Notes: a model not told the origin generated them from the sequence alone. 64,000 bases of DNA from Streptomyces sp. NBC_01241 (GCF_041435435.1 NZ_CP108495.1:55239-119238), one strand, 5' to 3'. Numbered from the stretch's first letter, positions 1 to 7,928 are shown. Program-made: numbers and translations.

Positions 1-830
1 CGCCCCGTCTCAGTGGCCCGGGTGCCGCCGTCAGAGGCGTAGTGCTCGGAGTACACCGCGTCGGCGCCGGGCGCGAACTCCTCGATGACGACCGGCCAGC
101 GGTCTTCCCCGCTCGCCCACGGCCACCGCTCGGCCCAGTACGCGGCTATGCCGTCCGCGCCCGGGGCGAGGTGGTGCAGGTGCCGGGCACCGACGTGATC
201 CACGGCCATCCCCGGGTCGCGTACGAGGAGCTGGTTGCCGACGCCGGCCCCGTTGTGGGCCTGCTTGACCACGACGGCCCCAGACGCGGAGTCCTTCAGC
301 AACGCGCCGGTCGCTTCGGTCGCTTCGGCGAGGCTGCGGCAGATGCGGCCCGGCAGGATCGGCACCCCGGCCGCCGCCGCCACGGCCCGGAAATTCGCCT
401 TGTTGTTCCCGATCTCCCCACCGCCCTGCCCGAAGAACGCCGCGCCCGGGAAGCGGTCGGACAAGCCCAGGGCGTCGGCGAGCCGCGCCACGGCGGCCGA
501 AGGCCACAGCGCGAACACCTCGCTCGCCGCCCCCGGCCCGGCCGGACCGAGCGCGGCCCGCACCTGCTCCACGAACGCGGGCACGGTCAGGGAGGAGGGA
601 TCAAGTAGCCGGTCCCCCCAGGCGCCGGGCGGCGCGGTCAGCACGGTCACGTCCTCGCGCTTCACGCCGGTGTGGGTCAGGGCGTAGTCGACGAACTCCG
701 CATCCGGCTCGCAGCACAGGATGAGCAGGTCACCCGGGCGAGCGAACCAGAGCAGTCGCTGGGTCCAGGCCCGCATGTCGTGGCGCTCGCGGATGGACGG
801 ATCAATGTGGTTGCCGATGAGGATGCGCAC
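1..830 (-). CDS. ATP-grasp peptide ligase-like protein (partial, C-terminus outside window)
   Basis: Read on the minus strand from a GTG at 830 with GGAG 8 bases upstream. The frame stays open for 276 codons to the window edge, so the C-terminus is missing. It begins VRILIGNHIDPSIRER and contains GNNKANFRAVAAAAGVPILP, then a glycine-rich AHNGAGVGNQLLV segment and VVIEEFAPGADAV. These match a pre-ATP-grasp region followed by the nucleotide-binding part of an ATP-grasp carboxylate-amine ligase. It starts 26 bases after the P450 stop, so the two are probably co-transcribed. Inference: it may ligate an amino acid to a peptide, as the pheganomycin ligase PGM1 does. Substrate is unknown. Confidence 0.8.
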   Translation of the reverse strand, partial: MRILIGNHIDPSIRERHDMRAWTQRLLWFARPGDLLILCCEPDAEFVDYALTHTGVKREDVTVLTAPPGAWGDRLLDPSSLTVPAFVEQVRAALGPAGPGAASEVFALWPSAAVARLADALGLSDRFPGAAFFGQGGGEIGNNKANFRAVAAAAGVPILPGRICRSLAEATEATGALLKDSASGAVVVKQAHNGAGVGNQLLVRDPGMAVDHVGARHLHHLAPGADGIAAYWAERWPWASGEDRWPVVIEEFAPGADAVYSEHYASDGGTRATETG

Positions 831-856
831 AGCGGACTCCAGGAGGTGAGCGGAAG

Positions 857-2026
857 TCAGGGGAGGAGGAGAGCGGGCAGCGTGTCGAAGACCCGCATGG
901 TCGCCGTGCGGCGCCGCACCCCGTCGCCAGCCGCGGCCAGCCGGGCGGGATGGTCGTTCAGCGCCGCGACCAGGGCGCGCAGCCCTGCCTGGGCAACGGT
1001 CGTTCCGATGCAGGCGTGCGGCCCCCATCCGTAGCCGAGATGAGGGTTCGGGGAACGGTCCAGCACCAGCTCGTTGGCCCGCACGAAGGCATCCGGATCG
1101 CGGTTGGCCGCCGCGAACAAGGGGACGACCTTCTGCCCCGCCTTGATGTCGACGCCGCCGATCCGGCAGGGGTACACGGCCGTGCGGGTGGTGCCCTGCA
1201 CCGGCCCGTCGAAGCGCACCAGCTCGTCCACGCCCGTGGCCAGCAGCGCCGGGTCCCGCATCTGTTCAAGGGCTCCGGGGTGGGCGAGGAGGGTGTGCAC
1301 GGCGTTGCCGACGGCAGCCGCCATCGTGCTGTAGCCGCCCTGGAACATCACCCGTGCCGTGTTCTTCACGTACAGCCGACTCGGCGCATCGGAGTCGGGA
1401 GCCGCCGCCTTCCGCACCTGGGCCAGCAGGCCGGGCCGGGCCGAGGCCGTGAACCAGGAGTCGACCAGGTCGCTCAACTGCTGCCGGGCGATGCGGCCCG
1501 GCTCGACCAGCGCCGGGTTGAGGCCGCCGTCCATGCTCCGCATGATCGCGTCCGACACCGCGGCGAACTCCTCGTACGGCGGGGGCTCGACGCCGAGCAG
1601 GTCGGCCACGACTGCCACGGACAGCGGCACCGCAATCTCGGCCATCACATCGAACGTGCCGACCCCGGCCAGCTGGTCGAGCCGTTCGCGCAGCAGCCGG
1701 CGGGCGCGGCTCTCGACACCGGTCAGGTCCTGGGCACGCAGCGCGGTCATGAACAGCGAGCGGACGTGGCTCTGCTGCGGGGGATCGAGCGTCTGCACGC
1801 TCAAGGACGGCTCCGGCACCGTGCCCCCGGTGCGCCGCGGGTCGCGGGCGAAAGACGCGTGGTCGCGCAGTACGCGCACGCTGTCCGCGTACCGGGTCAG
1901 CGCCCACGAGCCCATGCCTGTGTGCCAGAACACCGGCTGACGGTCGCGCAGTTCGGCCAGCACCAGGTACGGGTCGCGCAGGATCTCCGCGGCCAAGGGG
2001 TCATAGCGGTCAGTCACGGACGGCAT
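857..2026 (-). CDS. cytochrome P450, probably biarylitide-type peptide cross-linking enzyme
   Basis: 389 aa, usual length for a bacterial P450. The haem-binding segment is LGYGWGPHACIG with the axial ligand at Cys339, and the K-helix ExxR is ELVR just before FDGPVQGTTRTA. The I-helix reads MFQGGYSTMAAAVG, so the usual acidic residue of the acid-alcohol pair is missing. ATG start with GGAGAGGA upstream. Directly upstream on the same strand is the five-codon ORF MSYDH, and downstream an ATP-grasp gene. Known: P450s of the BytO group cross-link Tyr3 to His5 of a pentapeptide. Assigning this enzyme to that group is inference from gene order and peptide pattern. Confidence 0.9.
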   Translation of the reverse strand: MPSVTDRYDPLAAEILRDPYLVLAELRDRQPVFWHTGMGSWALTRYADSVRVLRDHASFARDPRRTGGTVPEPSLSVQTLDPPQQSHVRSLFMTALRAQDLTGVESRARRLLRERLDQLAGVGTFDVMAEIAVPLSVAVVADLLGVEPPPYEEFAAVSDAIMRSMDGGLNPALVEPGRIARQQLSDLVDSWFTASARPGLLAQVRKAAAPDSDAPSRLYVKNTARVMFQGGYSTMAAAVGNAVHTLLAHPGALEQMRDPALLATGVDELVRFDGPVQGTTRTAVYPCRIGGVDIKAGQKVVPLFAAANRDPDAFVRANELVLDRSPNPHLGYGWGPHACIGTTVAQAGLRALVAALNDHPARLAAAGDGVRRRTATMRVFDTLPALLLP

Positions 2027-2094
2027 CGCGGGTCCTCTCCAGAGCGGGAGAGGCGGGCCCGCCGCAGCAGGCCCGCCCCGGGGGTTCCTCGGAA

Positions 2095-2112
2095 TCAGTG
2101 GTCGTACGACAT
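2095..2112 (-). CDS. five-codon RiPP precursor peptide MSYDH (bytA-like)
   Basis: ATG TCG TAC GAC CAC TGA, preceded by AGGGAGGGG five bases from the ATG, one of the best ribosome sites in this region. It fits M-x-Y-x-H, the pattern of biarylitide precursors such as MRYYH, whose genes are only 18 bp. A P450 gene starts 68 bp downstream on the same strand. A hairpin of GGGCGGGCC and GGGCCCGCC type lies between them. Ser2 and Asp4 differ from the precursors I know. Alternatives: a regulatory leader peptide, or chance. Position, ribosome site and Tyr3/His5 pattern together favour a precursor. Confidence 0.7.
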   Translation of the reverse strand: MSYDH

Positions 2113-2323
2113 GGCGACCCCTCCCTGTGCGTCGGTGGTGGTGGCGTCCGGCGGTGATGAAGGCTCCGGTCGGGCCCTCGCTCGCCAGGCGGGGGAGACG
2201 CAGCCCGGCGAGCGGGACAAGGCCGTAGGGAACGGATTCGTCGCCGCGCTCCGCCCGCTCACGCGGGGTGCCGGGCGGAACACGACGAGTACAGCGGGCG
2301 CCAGCCCCGGGGCACAGAGGAAA

Positions 2324-2345
2324 CCCCTATCCCCGCCCTATCCCC
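2324..2345. promoter_or_regulatory. tandem GGGGATAGGG-type repeats, putative operator
   Basis: On the plus strand CCCCTATCCCC is followed by CCCTATCCCC, with TATCCCC repeated 11 bp apart (one helical turn). The pair lies about 50 bp upstream of the XRE regulator and about 210 bp upstream of the MSYDH ORF, between divergent genes. This is a good position for the regulator to act on both. No conventional promoter boxes are evident in 2113-2396. Confidence 0.45.
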
Positions 2346-2396
2346 GGTCTTCTGGAACGGCTCTCCCGGGCGCGGAGAGGGTGGTGCAATGGGTGG

Positions 2397-3716
2397 GTGG
2401 ACGACGAAATCCGCCACCCCCTCGCGCACGCCAGGAACGAGCGCGGATGGTCGCAGGAGGAGCTGGCCCGCCGTATCCGGCAGGCCGCCGCGCGTCGCGG
2501 CCTGCGCTCAGGAACCAGAGGATCGCGGGTCTCCAAATGGGAGACCGGCCGCGCCGAACCCGACGAAGACGAGTCCCAGCCGCTCATCGCCGAGGTATTC
2601 GGCATCGACTACGCGGCCGTCGCTCATCTCGGCTGGCCCAACTGGCTCCCGGGCCAGGACATGCCGCTGCCCTTGGGGCCGCACAACGCCGTTCCCTCAC
2701 TCCGAGAGGCCCTGATGACCTCCCTGGACCGCCGGTCGTTCATCGCCTACACCAGCGGATCGCTGGCCGCTCTCGCCCACCAATGGGCCGTCACCGAGCC
2801 AAGCCGGTTTGCACGTTTCGCCGCCCCCAGTGAAGTCGATGCCGAGATGCTCGACTGGCTGGAGGGGACCGGGGCGGAGCTGATCCGCCTCGCCACCGAA
2901 CGCAGGCGCCGAACCCGCCATCTGCTCGACGCGCACCTGAACACCGTCACCGAGTTCATCAGCGAGTCCCGCTACACCTCGGCCGCCGGGCAGCGGCTGC
3001 ACACCCTGGCCGCTTCTCTCTCGCAGGCCATCGCCTGGCAGCACTTCGACGAACGCCGCCACGCTTCCGCCGGCCGCTTCTGGCACGCCGCTCTCCACAA
3101 CGCCCACACCGCCCATCAGCGCGACCTCGGCGCGGGCATCCTCTCCGACCTCGCGTACCAACTGCTGTGGCTCAAGGACGCCCGCACCGCGGCGGCCATC
3201 CTCGAACACGCCATCCCCCGCACCCAACACCCTGCGGCACGGTCCCTCCTTCACCTGCGCCAGGCCCGCGCCCTCGCCGTCCTGGACGAGAACGGTCTGT
3301 GCCGCCGGGCCCTCACCGCCGCAGAGAAGGCCCTCGACACTCCTTCGTACGACCCGGCCCCTGCCTGGTGTTCCTGGATGTCACACGCGGACCTGGCCGC
3401 AGACAGCGGCCGCTGCCTCGCGGACCTTGGTCAGCACCGCCAAGCCCACCAACTCATGGACGAGGGCATTGCCCTGCTGCCCGTCACCCGCTCCAAGACC
3501 AGGTCCGTGTTCCTGACCTACCAGGCCGAGACCTACCTGCGGGACGGCGAACCCGACATCGCCGCCGAGACAGCCACACGCTCCCTCGACCTCGCCAGCC
3601 GCATCGATGCTCCCCGGTGCGTGACGATGATCCGGGACCTGGAGCCGGAGCTCTCGCGGTACGCCCAGAGCCCCCCTGTCGCCGAGCTGCTCGAACGGCT
3701 CCGCGCTACCGGCTGA
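2397..3716 (+). CDS. XRE-family regulator with helical repeat C-terminus (NsdA-like)
   Basis: 439 aa from a GTG at 2397; the start is uncertain because the nearest purine-rich stretch (GAGAGGG) is about 15 bases away. The N-terminus (about 5-60) is a helix-turn-helix containing HARNERGWSQEELARRI and GSRVSKWETGRAEPDEDESQ. The remainder is a long alpha-helical region rich in Ala/Leu with TPR-like periodicity. Known: NsdA-type regulators of Streptomyces combine this HTH with TPR-like helices and affect differentiation and antibiotic production. It is divergent from the MSYDH/P450/ATP-grasp operon and probably controls it through the repeats at 2324-2345. Confidence 0.8.
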   Translation: MDDEIRHPLAHARNERGWSQEELARRIRQAAARRGLRSGTRGSRVSKWETGRAEPDEDESQPLIAEVFGIDYAAVAHLGWPNWLPGQDMPLPLGPHNAVPSLREALMTSLDRRSFIAYTSGSLAALAHQWAVTEPSRFARFAAPSEVDAEMLDWLEGTGAELIRLATERRRRTRHLLDAHLNTVTEFISESRYTSAAGQRLHTLAASLSQAIAWQHFDERRHASAGRFWHAALHNAHTAHQRDLGAGILSDLAYQLLWLKDARTAAAILEHAIPRTQHPAARSLLHLRQARALAVLDENGLCRRALTAAEKALDTPSYDPAPAWCSWMSHADLAADSGRCLADLGQHRQAHQLMDEGIALLPVTRSKTRSVFLTYQAETYLRDGEPDIAAETATRSLDLASRIDAPRCVTMIRDLEPELSRYAQSPPVAELLERLRATG

Positions 3717-3823
3717 GTGGAAGCCGGAGCCGAGGCCCTGCCGCCCCCTGCCTACCTGTACGTCCACGCCGGAGGTGCGAACCTCCGCAGGTAGCTTTGG
3801 GGATCGAGAGCAAGGAGGGGCAC

Positions 3824-4147
3824 ATGACCGACGGGGAAACCGCCCTGAAGTTCCAGATGATCGTCCAGGACGAGGCAGCCCTGGACCGCGACCGCGCTCT
3901 GGTCGTCTTCCTCAAGGCCCGGATCGCCGAGCGGGCGAAGGCAGCGGGCGAGGAAGAGGAGCGTCTTCTGGCTGGGGTCCACCGGAGCCTGCTGGAGTTC
4001 GAGGAGAAGTTCGAGCACCCGCACCGCGACGACGACCGGCACAGCTTCTTCGCCGGGCAGATGCAGGCTCTCGGCTGGTCACTTCGCTGTATCGCCTTCG
4101 CCGCGTTCTCCGGGCACCCGGACTTCCGGCAGGACTTCCGGCCGTGA
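3824..4147 (+). CDS. small helical protein (DUF6221-like) preceding the recombinase
   Basis: 107 aa. ATG with AGGAGGGG five bases upstream. The segment ALVVFLKARIAERAKAAGE resembles the N-terminus of DUF6221 actinobacterial proteins (LVAFLRARL), a weak family suggestion. The middle is charged and helical and the C-terminus is RHSFFAGQMQALGWSLRCIA. The stop codon overlaps the recombinase start (TGATG), so translation is probably coupled. Function unknown; no HTH that would make it a clear excisionase is visible. Confidence 0.75.
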   Translation: MTDGETALKFQMIVQDEAALDRDRALVVFLKARIAERAKAAGEEEERLLAGVHRSLLEFEEKFEHPHRDDDRHSFFAGQMQALGWSLRCIAFAAFSGHPDFRQDFRP

Positions 4148-5244
4148 TGCCCCGCCCGGAAGTCGCCCAGCGTCCTGCCGGCGACGTCATGCGGGCGCCG
4201 ACCCGGGCGGAGGACGCCTTTGCCAAGATCCGCGAGGATCTCGGGCAGGTGGCCCCGCGCGACCCGAAGGACCGCAAACTGGGACCGCGCCGCTACCGCA
4301 TGGACATCCTGCGCGACATCTGCACGGCCGAGGCGTTCACCACCGTCATGAGCTGGCTCGCGTCCTCCACGATTCCCAGCATCAACACCAAGCGGAACTA
4401 TGCCGACGACCTGCGGTTCTGGCATGGATTCGCCCAAGAGCTCGGGCACGATCGGTTCTACATCGGGTGCATCACCCGCGGGGACGTGACGACCTGGCGG
4501 CTCAGCGAGGAGAAGCGAGAGCGAGCGAACCGCAGCATCGCCCGCCGCCTGTCCGCACTGTCCTCGCTGACGGCGTTCGCCGCCGAGGAGTCGCAGACCT
4601 ACATCCCCAACCCGGTCACCCGCCACAACCGGCCGAAGATCGACCGGCACGACGAGACCACCGCCACCCCGATGCTGGAGGTCGACGAGTTCGCATCTCT
4701 CTTCGATTGGGCGGAGTGCCTGCGCGACGTCGTCGTGACGTCGCTCGTCTACACCTTCGCCGGCCGCGTCAGCGAATGGTGCGAGGCCGACGTCGCCGAC
4801 TTCCGCGACGGCCGCAAGCCCGTGATCGACCTGACCCGCAAGGGCAACAAGGGCAGGCGGTGGGACGTCCCCCACATGCTCGCCGAGCTCTTGGTCCTCC
4901 TCATCGACGGCCGGACCAAGGGGCCGCTGCTCGTCGACTCCGAAGGCCGCCGCCTGGACCGCCACGACGTCGACCGCATCCTCACCCGGCTCGGGAAGCG
5001 GGCGGGAGTCCTCACCGGCCGCGACCTGACCCCGCACGTGCTGCGGGTCAGCCGCCTGACCCACATGCATGACGATGCCACGCCGCTGGAGGAGATCCAG
5101 GAGTTCGCTGGACACGACGATCCAGCGACGACGCTTTCCTACATCCGCCGCCGTGGCGACCAGGAGCGCCGGGCCCGGCACGCGACCGCCGGTGTCGACA
5201 AGATCAGCAAGCAGCTGGGGCGCTGGCTCACCCTCGCGGCCTGA
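4147..5244 (+). CDS. tyrosine recombinase / integrase
   Basis: 365 aa. All catalytic boxes are present: Arg207 in FAGRVSEW, a Lys in TRKGNKGRRW, His297-x-x-Arg300 in TPHVLRVSRL, His323 in FAGHDDPATT, and the nucleophile Tyr332 in LSYIRRR. The N-terminus (about 65-160) is a SAM-like core-binding domain beginning ASSTIPSINTKRNYADDLRF. The start overlaps the previous stop codon. It should carry out site-specific recombination of the element. No HTH excisionase lies beside it and no tRNA is present nearby, so its target site cannot be named. Confidence 0.92.
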   Translation: MPRPEVAQRPAGDVMRAPTRAEDAFAKIREDLGQVAPRDPKDRKLGPRRYRMDILRDICTAEAFTTVMSWLASSTIPSINTKRNYADDLRFWHGFAQELGHDRFYIGCITRGDVTTWRLSEEKRERANRSIARRLSALSSLTAFAAEESQTYIPNPVTRHNRPKIDRHDETTATPMLEVDEFASLFDWAECLRDVVVTSLVYTFAGRVSEWCEADVADFRDGRKPVIDLTRKGNKGRRWDVPHMLAELLVLLIDGRTKGPLLVDSEGRRLDRHDVDRILTRLGKRAGVLTGRDLTPHVLRVSRLTHMHDDATPLEEIQEFAGHDDPATTLSYIRRRGDQERRARHATAGVDKISKQLGRWLTLAA

Positions 5245-5380
5245 TGCTCTGGGGTCGCCTCATGCGCCACACCAGCCTCAGTTTTGGTAAGTAGCGCCAT
5301 GTAGCGCCGTCTTCTTTCGCCGCCGGCCTTATGGGGGAGCGGGCCGTCCGGCCCTCTCCCGCGAGGCAGGGGAGAAGACG
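5245..5380. other. intergenic region after the recombinase with GTAGCGCC direct repeat
   Basis: No gene is seen. GTAGCGCC occurs twice, 10 bp apart, at about 5286-5303, in a relatively AT-rich patch around TTTTGGTAAGTA. Position directly behind a tyrosine recombinase gene is where attP commonly lies, but nothing here resembles a tRNA 3' end, so this is only a candidate. Confidence 0.2.
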
Positions 5381-6106
5381 ATGGTGGAGAAGAACGAGAA
5401 CGCCGTGGACGCCGGGGCGGTCGTGGTGGGGCGGGCCCAGCGGCCCGGGACAGAACCGCCCTGCGCGGACGGGGCGGACGTGCAGCGGCGCGGCACGAAG
5501 GTGTGCGCCGCGGTGGTGGACGGTGCGGGCCACCACCCGGACGTGGTCAGGTACGCAGCGCTCGCCCCGGCTGTGATCACGCACATCGGGGCGGCGGCGG
5601 GCGGCCTGGCCGCGTTGATGACCGCCGGACAGATGGCCACGGCCTACGACCGGCCGCCGCACGCGTCCGCGGTCTACGCCTGCATGGAGCCGGGCGAGGC
5701 GGTCAGCGTCCACTGGATCGGGGACTGCCGGGCGTACGGCTGGGACGGGGCCGCGCTCACCCAGTGGTCGACCGACCAGACGATGGGCCAGTGGCTGCGG
5801 ATCAACGGCGGTTCGGCGGTAGAGCTGGACGCCGAACTGCATGACAACTGGTCCCGGCTCGGGTTGGCGCAGGCGTCCGCGGCGACGTGCCGACAGGTGC
5901 AAATCCCCGAGGAGGTGCGCCTGGTCCTGCTGGTGTCGGACGGGGTCTCGGACCAGGTGGACGCGGAGACCTGGACGGCCCTGTGCCGCGCCCACCAGGA
6001 TGCCCCGCAGGCCCTCGCGGACGCTCTGGTCGCCGCCGCGGAAGAGGACTGCGAGGGGTACCGCGACGACTGCACGGTGATCGTCCTGCTCCGTCCGGCC
6101 GCCTGA
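5381..6106 (+). CDS. PP2C-like serine/threonine protein phosphatase
   Basis: 241 aa, about the size of a bare PP2C catalytic domain. Metal-binding motifs are visible: VVDGAG (Asp47, Gly48), WIGDCRAYGWDG, LLVSDGVSDQVD (Asp187) and RDDCTVIVL (Asp229, Asp230) near the C-terminus. ATG with GGGGAGAAG upstream. No signal peptide or membrane segment, so it is cytoplasmic. Expected to remove phosphate from Ser/Thr residues with Mn or Mg; no kinase is nearby, so its partner is unknown. A perfect 15-bp hairpin follows at 6171-6213. Confidence 0.85.
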   Translation: MVEKNENAVDAGAVVVGRAQRPGTEPPCADGADVQRRGTKVCAAVVDGAGHHPDVVRYAALAPAVITHIGAAAGGLAALMTAGQMATAYDRPPHASAVYACMEPGEAVSVHWIGDCRAYGWDGAALTQWSTDQTMGQWLRINGGSAVELDAELHDNWSRLGLAQASAATCRQVQIPEEVRLVLLVSDGVSDQVDAETWTALCRAHQDAPQALADALVAAAEEDCEGYRDDCTVIVLLRPAA

Positions 6107-6170
6107 TCGAGCCGCGCCGGACCTTCGTCGTCCGGCGGCCGGGCGGCGGGATGCCTCCGTACGGGGGCCG

Positions 6171-6213
6171 CCCGTCTGCTCCCGGGGGTGCCCGCCCGCC
6201 GGGAGCAGACGGG
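6171..6213 (+). terminator. 15-bp perfect hairpin after the phosphatase gene
   Basis: CCCGTCTGCTCCCGG (6171-6185) pairs perfectly with CCGGGAGCAGACGGG (6199-6213), loop of 13 bases. It lies 65 bp after the phosphatase stop and ends 12 bases before the ATG of the next small gene, so it may also shape that gene's translation. Confidence 0.6.
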
Positions 6214-6225
6214 CATGGTGTTGCC

Positions 6226-6558
6226 ATGAGTGAGACTTCCTTCTCCCGGGAGACGGCGGAAGCCGTCGCCGAGGCGGTACGCCCGTGGCTGGACAAGGAC
6301 GCCGGAGAGCCGCCGCCGGCCGCCGCTCTCGTCGCCGCGCTGCGGGCGGCCGAGGCCGAACACGGCGGCCGCCAGCGGGATCTGTGGGGCCATGCGGCCG
6401 GGAACGCGGCCTGCGCGATGAGCTCCGGGGACGACCGCAGCGCCCGGTGGCTGTGGGCCACGGTCCTCGACTACGCCCGGCTGGCCGCAGCGCCGCAGGG
6501 GGCGGTTGTCCCTCGTTCGAGTGGAAGCCTGCACGCCGCTCAGGTCACCCTCGCGTGA
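6226..6558 (+). CDS. small hypothetical protein
   Basis: 110 aa from ATG 6226. The ribosome site is poor because the start lies directly behind a large hairpin, so the start or the gene itself is uncertain. The protein is Ala-rich and helical (SRETAEAVAEAVRPWLDKDA, LVAALRAAEAEHGGRQRDLW). Third-codon GC is typical of coding DNA here. No family recognised. It converges with the membrane protein gene at 6589. Confidence 0.5.
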   Translation: MSETSFSRETAEAVAEAVRPWLDKDAGEPPPAAALVAALRAAEAEHGGRQRDLWGHAAGNAACAMSSGDDRSARWLWATVLDYARLAAAPQGAVVPRSSGSLHAAQVTLA

Positions 6559-6588
6559 AGGTGCCGAGAGAACGGGGCCGCCGAACGC

Positions 6589-7188
6589 TCAGCGGCAGCC
6601 GTAGGAGCGAAGCAGGTCCCGGGATGCGTCGTCGGCCGGGGCCAGGGGGCGCGTGCCTCCGTTGACGGCGTGCTTCAGCTTGAGCGCCGGGTACTTGTAC
6701 CCCTTCGGGGTGTCCTTCGGGGCCGGCCCGCCCGGCCAGACCTCCATGCGGTCGTCGCCCTTGGCCGCCCAGGTGATGACGCTGGCCCGGTCGTTGCCGT
6801 ACGGCGTACCGGCCAAGCACTGACCCGGGCCGCCGAGTTCCGCGAGGTACCGGCTCCAGGCGCTCATGATGATGTGCGACGCGATGCTGTTCACGCCCCA
6901 CACCGCGGCGAACGCCAGGACCAGCGAGATCATGGCGAGCTTCGGGGTCAGTGCGCGCTGCTGGAACTTGAGGAGGCGGAACAGGCCCCACCCGGCGGCG
7001 TAGCCGAAGGCGGCCGCGGCGCCCCACAGTGCGCCGGACAGCCACAGGTGATCGAACAGGAGCCGGGAGTGGGCGGTGACGGTGACGGCCGCCGCCGTGC
7101 AGCCGACGGCGCAGAGGGACGCGACGAAGGGCAGGCTGCTGTCCGGTGCCGGAGCGCCGAAGCGCGCCCTCACGGCCGGGTGTGTCAC
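6589..7188 (-). CDS. membrane protein with three predicted transmembrane segments
   Basis: 199 aa. GTG start with a strong AGGAGGT six bases upstream. Hydrophobic stretches lie at about 20-40 (FVASLCAVGCTAAAVTV), 48-70 (LWLSGALWGAAAAFGYAAGW) and 82-105 (LAMISLVLAFAAVWGVNSI). A soluble C-terminal half of about 90 residues ends LLRSYGCR. No family recognised. One of the TGTCACC-N5-GTTGACA sites lies 67-85 bp upstream. Confidence 0.8.
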   Translation of the reverse strand: MTHPAVRARFGAPAPDSSLPFVASLCAVGCTAAAVTVTAHSRLLFDHLWLSGALWGAAAAFGYAAGWGLFRLLKFQQRALTPKLAMISLVLAFAAVWGVNSIASHIIMSAWSRYLAELGGPGQCLAGTPYGNDRASVITWAAKGDDRMEVWPGGPAPKDTPKGYKYPALKLKHAVNGGTRPLAPADDASRDLLRSYGCR

Positions 7189-7254
7189 GGTCTACCTCCT
7201 GCGGCGGGTGTTCGTCCGGCAGCATCGCACGGGGCGCCGACACTCCAGCACCCG

Positions 7255-7273
7255 TGTCACCGAAAAGTTGACA
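7255..7273. promoter_or_regulatory. TGTCACC-N5-GTTGACA site 1
   Basis: TGTCACC GAAAA GTTGACA, flanked by G and C so that GTGTCA and TGACAC form an inverted repeat. Lies between the stop of the 7290 gene and the start of the 6589 membrane-protein gene. Both half-sites are identical in all four copies of the window while the 5-bp spacer varies, as expected of a protein-binding site. Confidence 0.65.
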
Positions 7274-7289
7274 CTGCTAGCCGGTCGCT

Positions 7290-7715
7290 CTACGCCGCCC
7301 GCTTGATGCCCGCCAGGCGGGCCTTCATCTCCTCGCCGACGTCGGCCTCCTTCATCCAGGCCGTCAGGCGGTCGTGGTCTTCCGCCGGCAGCGAGCCCAG
7401 CTGAAGACCGGAGTAGAGCAGCCCGCTCATCAGGGTCGCCCGGACCGTCTCCGGTGAACACATCGTCGTCAGGAGCCCCTGAAACATCAGGGCTGTTGCT
7501 TCGTCACCGGCGCCGGAGGCATCGACATACGCACGGAACAGCATCGACGCGCGCAGCTGGTCGGCTAGGACTTCCCGGTCCTCGGGGCTCGTCGCCGCCT
7601 CGGCCAGTAGGTGGTCCTCGATCTTCTTGGCCTGCTCCAGATCACCGGCCATGAGGGCATCGCGAAACGCCTTCACCTGCCGGGTCTCGAAGATGTCCGG
7701 CAACTGCATCGTCAC
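7290..7715 (-). CDS. small helical hypothetical protein
   Basis: 141 aa. GTG at 7715 with GAGGGGA upstream; an in-frame ATG two codons later is the alternative. All-helical and acidic (VKAFRDALMAGDLEQAKKIE, LLAEAATSPEDREVLADQLR), ending KARLAGIKRAA. Resembles short helical-repeat adaptor proteins but no family is recognised. Divergent from the gene at 7929 across a 213-bp gap. Confidence 0.7.
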   Translation of the reverse strand: MTMQLPDIFETRQVKAFRDALMAGDLEQAKKIEDHLLAEAATSPEDREVLADQLRASMLFRAYVDASGAGDEATALMFQGLLTTMCSPETVRATLMSGLLYSGLQLGSLPAEDHDRLTAWMKEADVGEEMKARLAGIKRAA

Positions 7716-7887
7716 GTGCGATCCCCTCATCGGTCGTCTCCGACGAGGGTAGGACGCAGCACCTCCGCCGGGCCGGGGGATTGACTGGAAGCGGCCTGAT
7801 CTGGTGTACGGGCGGCGGGGACCACCCGTGAGTGAAGAACGGGCAGACGAGCTGACGCCCGATAGTGCAGAATGGCCAGCCGGCAGA

Positions 7888-7901
7888 GGGATAATTAACC
7901 T
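7888..7901. promoter_or_regulatory. GGGATAATTAACCT motif, copy 1
   Basis: An AT-rich 14-mer in GC-rich DNA, 28 bp upstream of the GTG at 7929. The core GGATAATTAACC is nearly palindromic. Identical to 16996-17009 and one base different from the inverted copy at 17227-17240. Could be an operator or the -10 part of a promoter. Confidence 0.45.
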
Positions 7902-7928
7902 GGAATCGTAATCCCGGAGGAGGCCAGA

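Noticed and set aside
2095..2283. 62-residue GTG-start reading of the MSYDH frame as a longer precursor
   Set aside because: No ribosome site before that GTG, whereas AGGGAGGGG stands right before the internal ATG of MSYDH; the composition of the extension looks non-coding.
5245..5380. tRNA-type attachment site next to the integrase
   Set aside because: No stretch resembles a tRNA 3' end; only a short GTAGCGCC repeat is visible.
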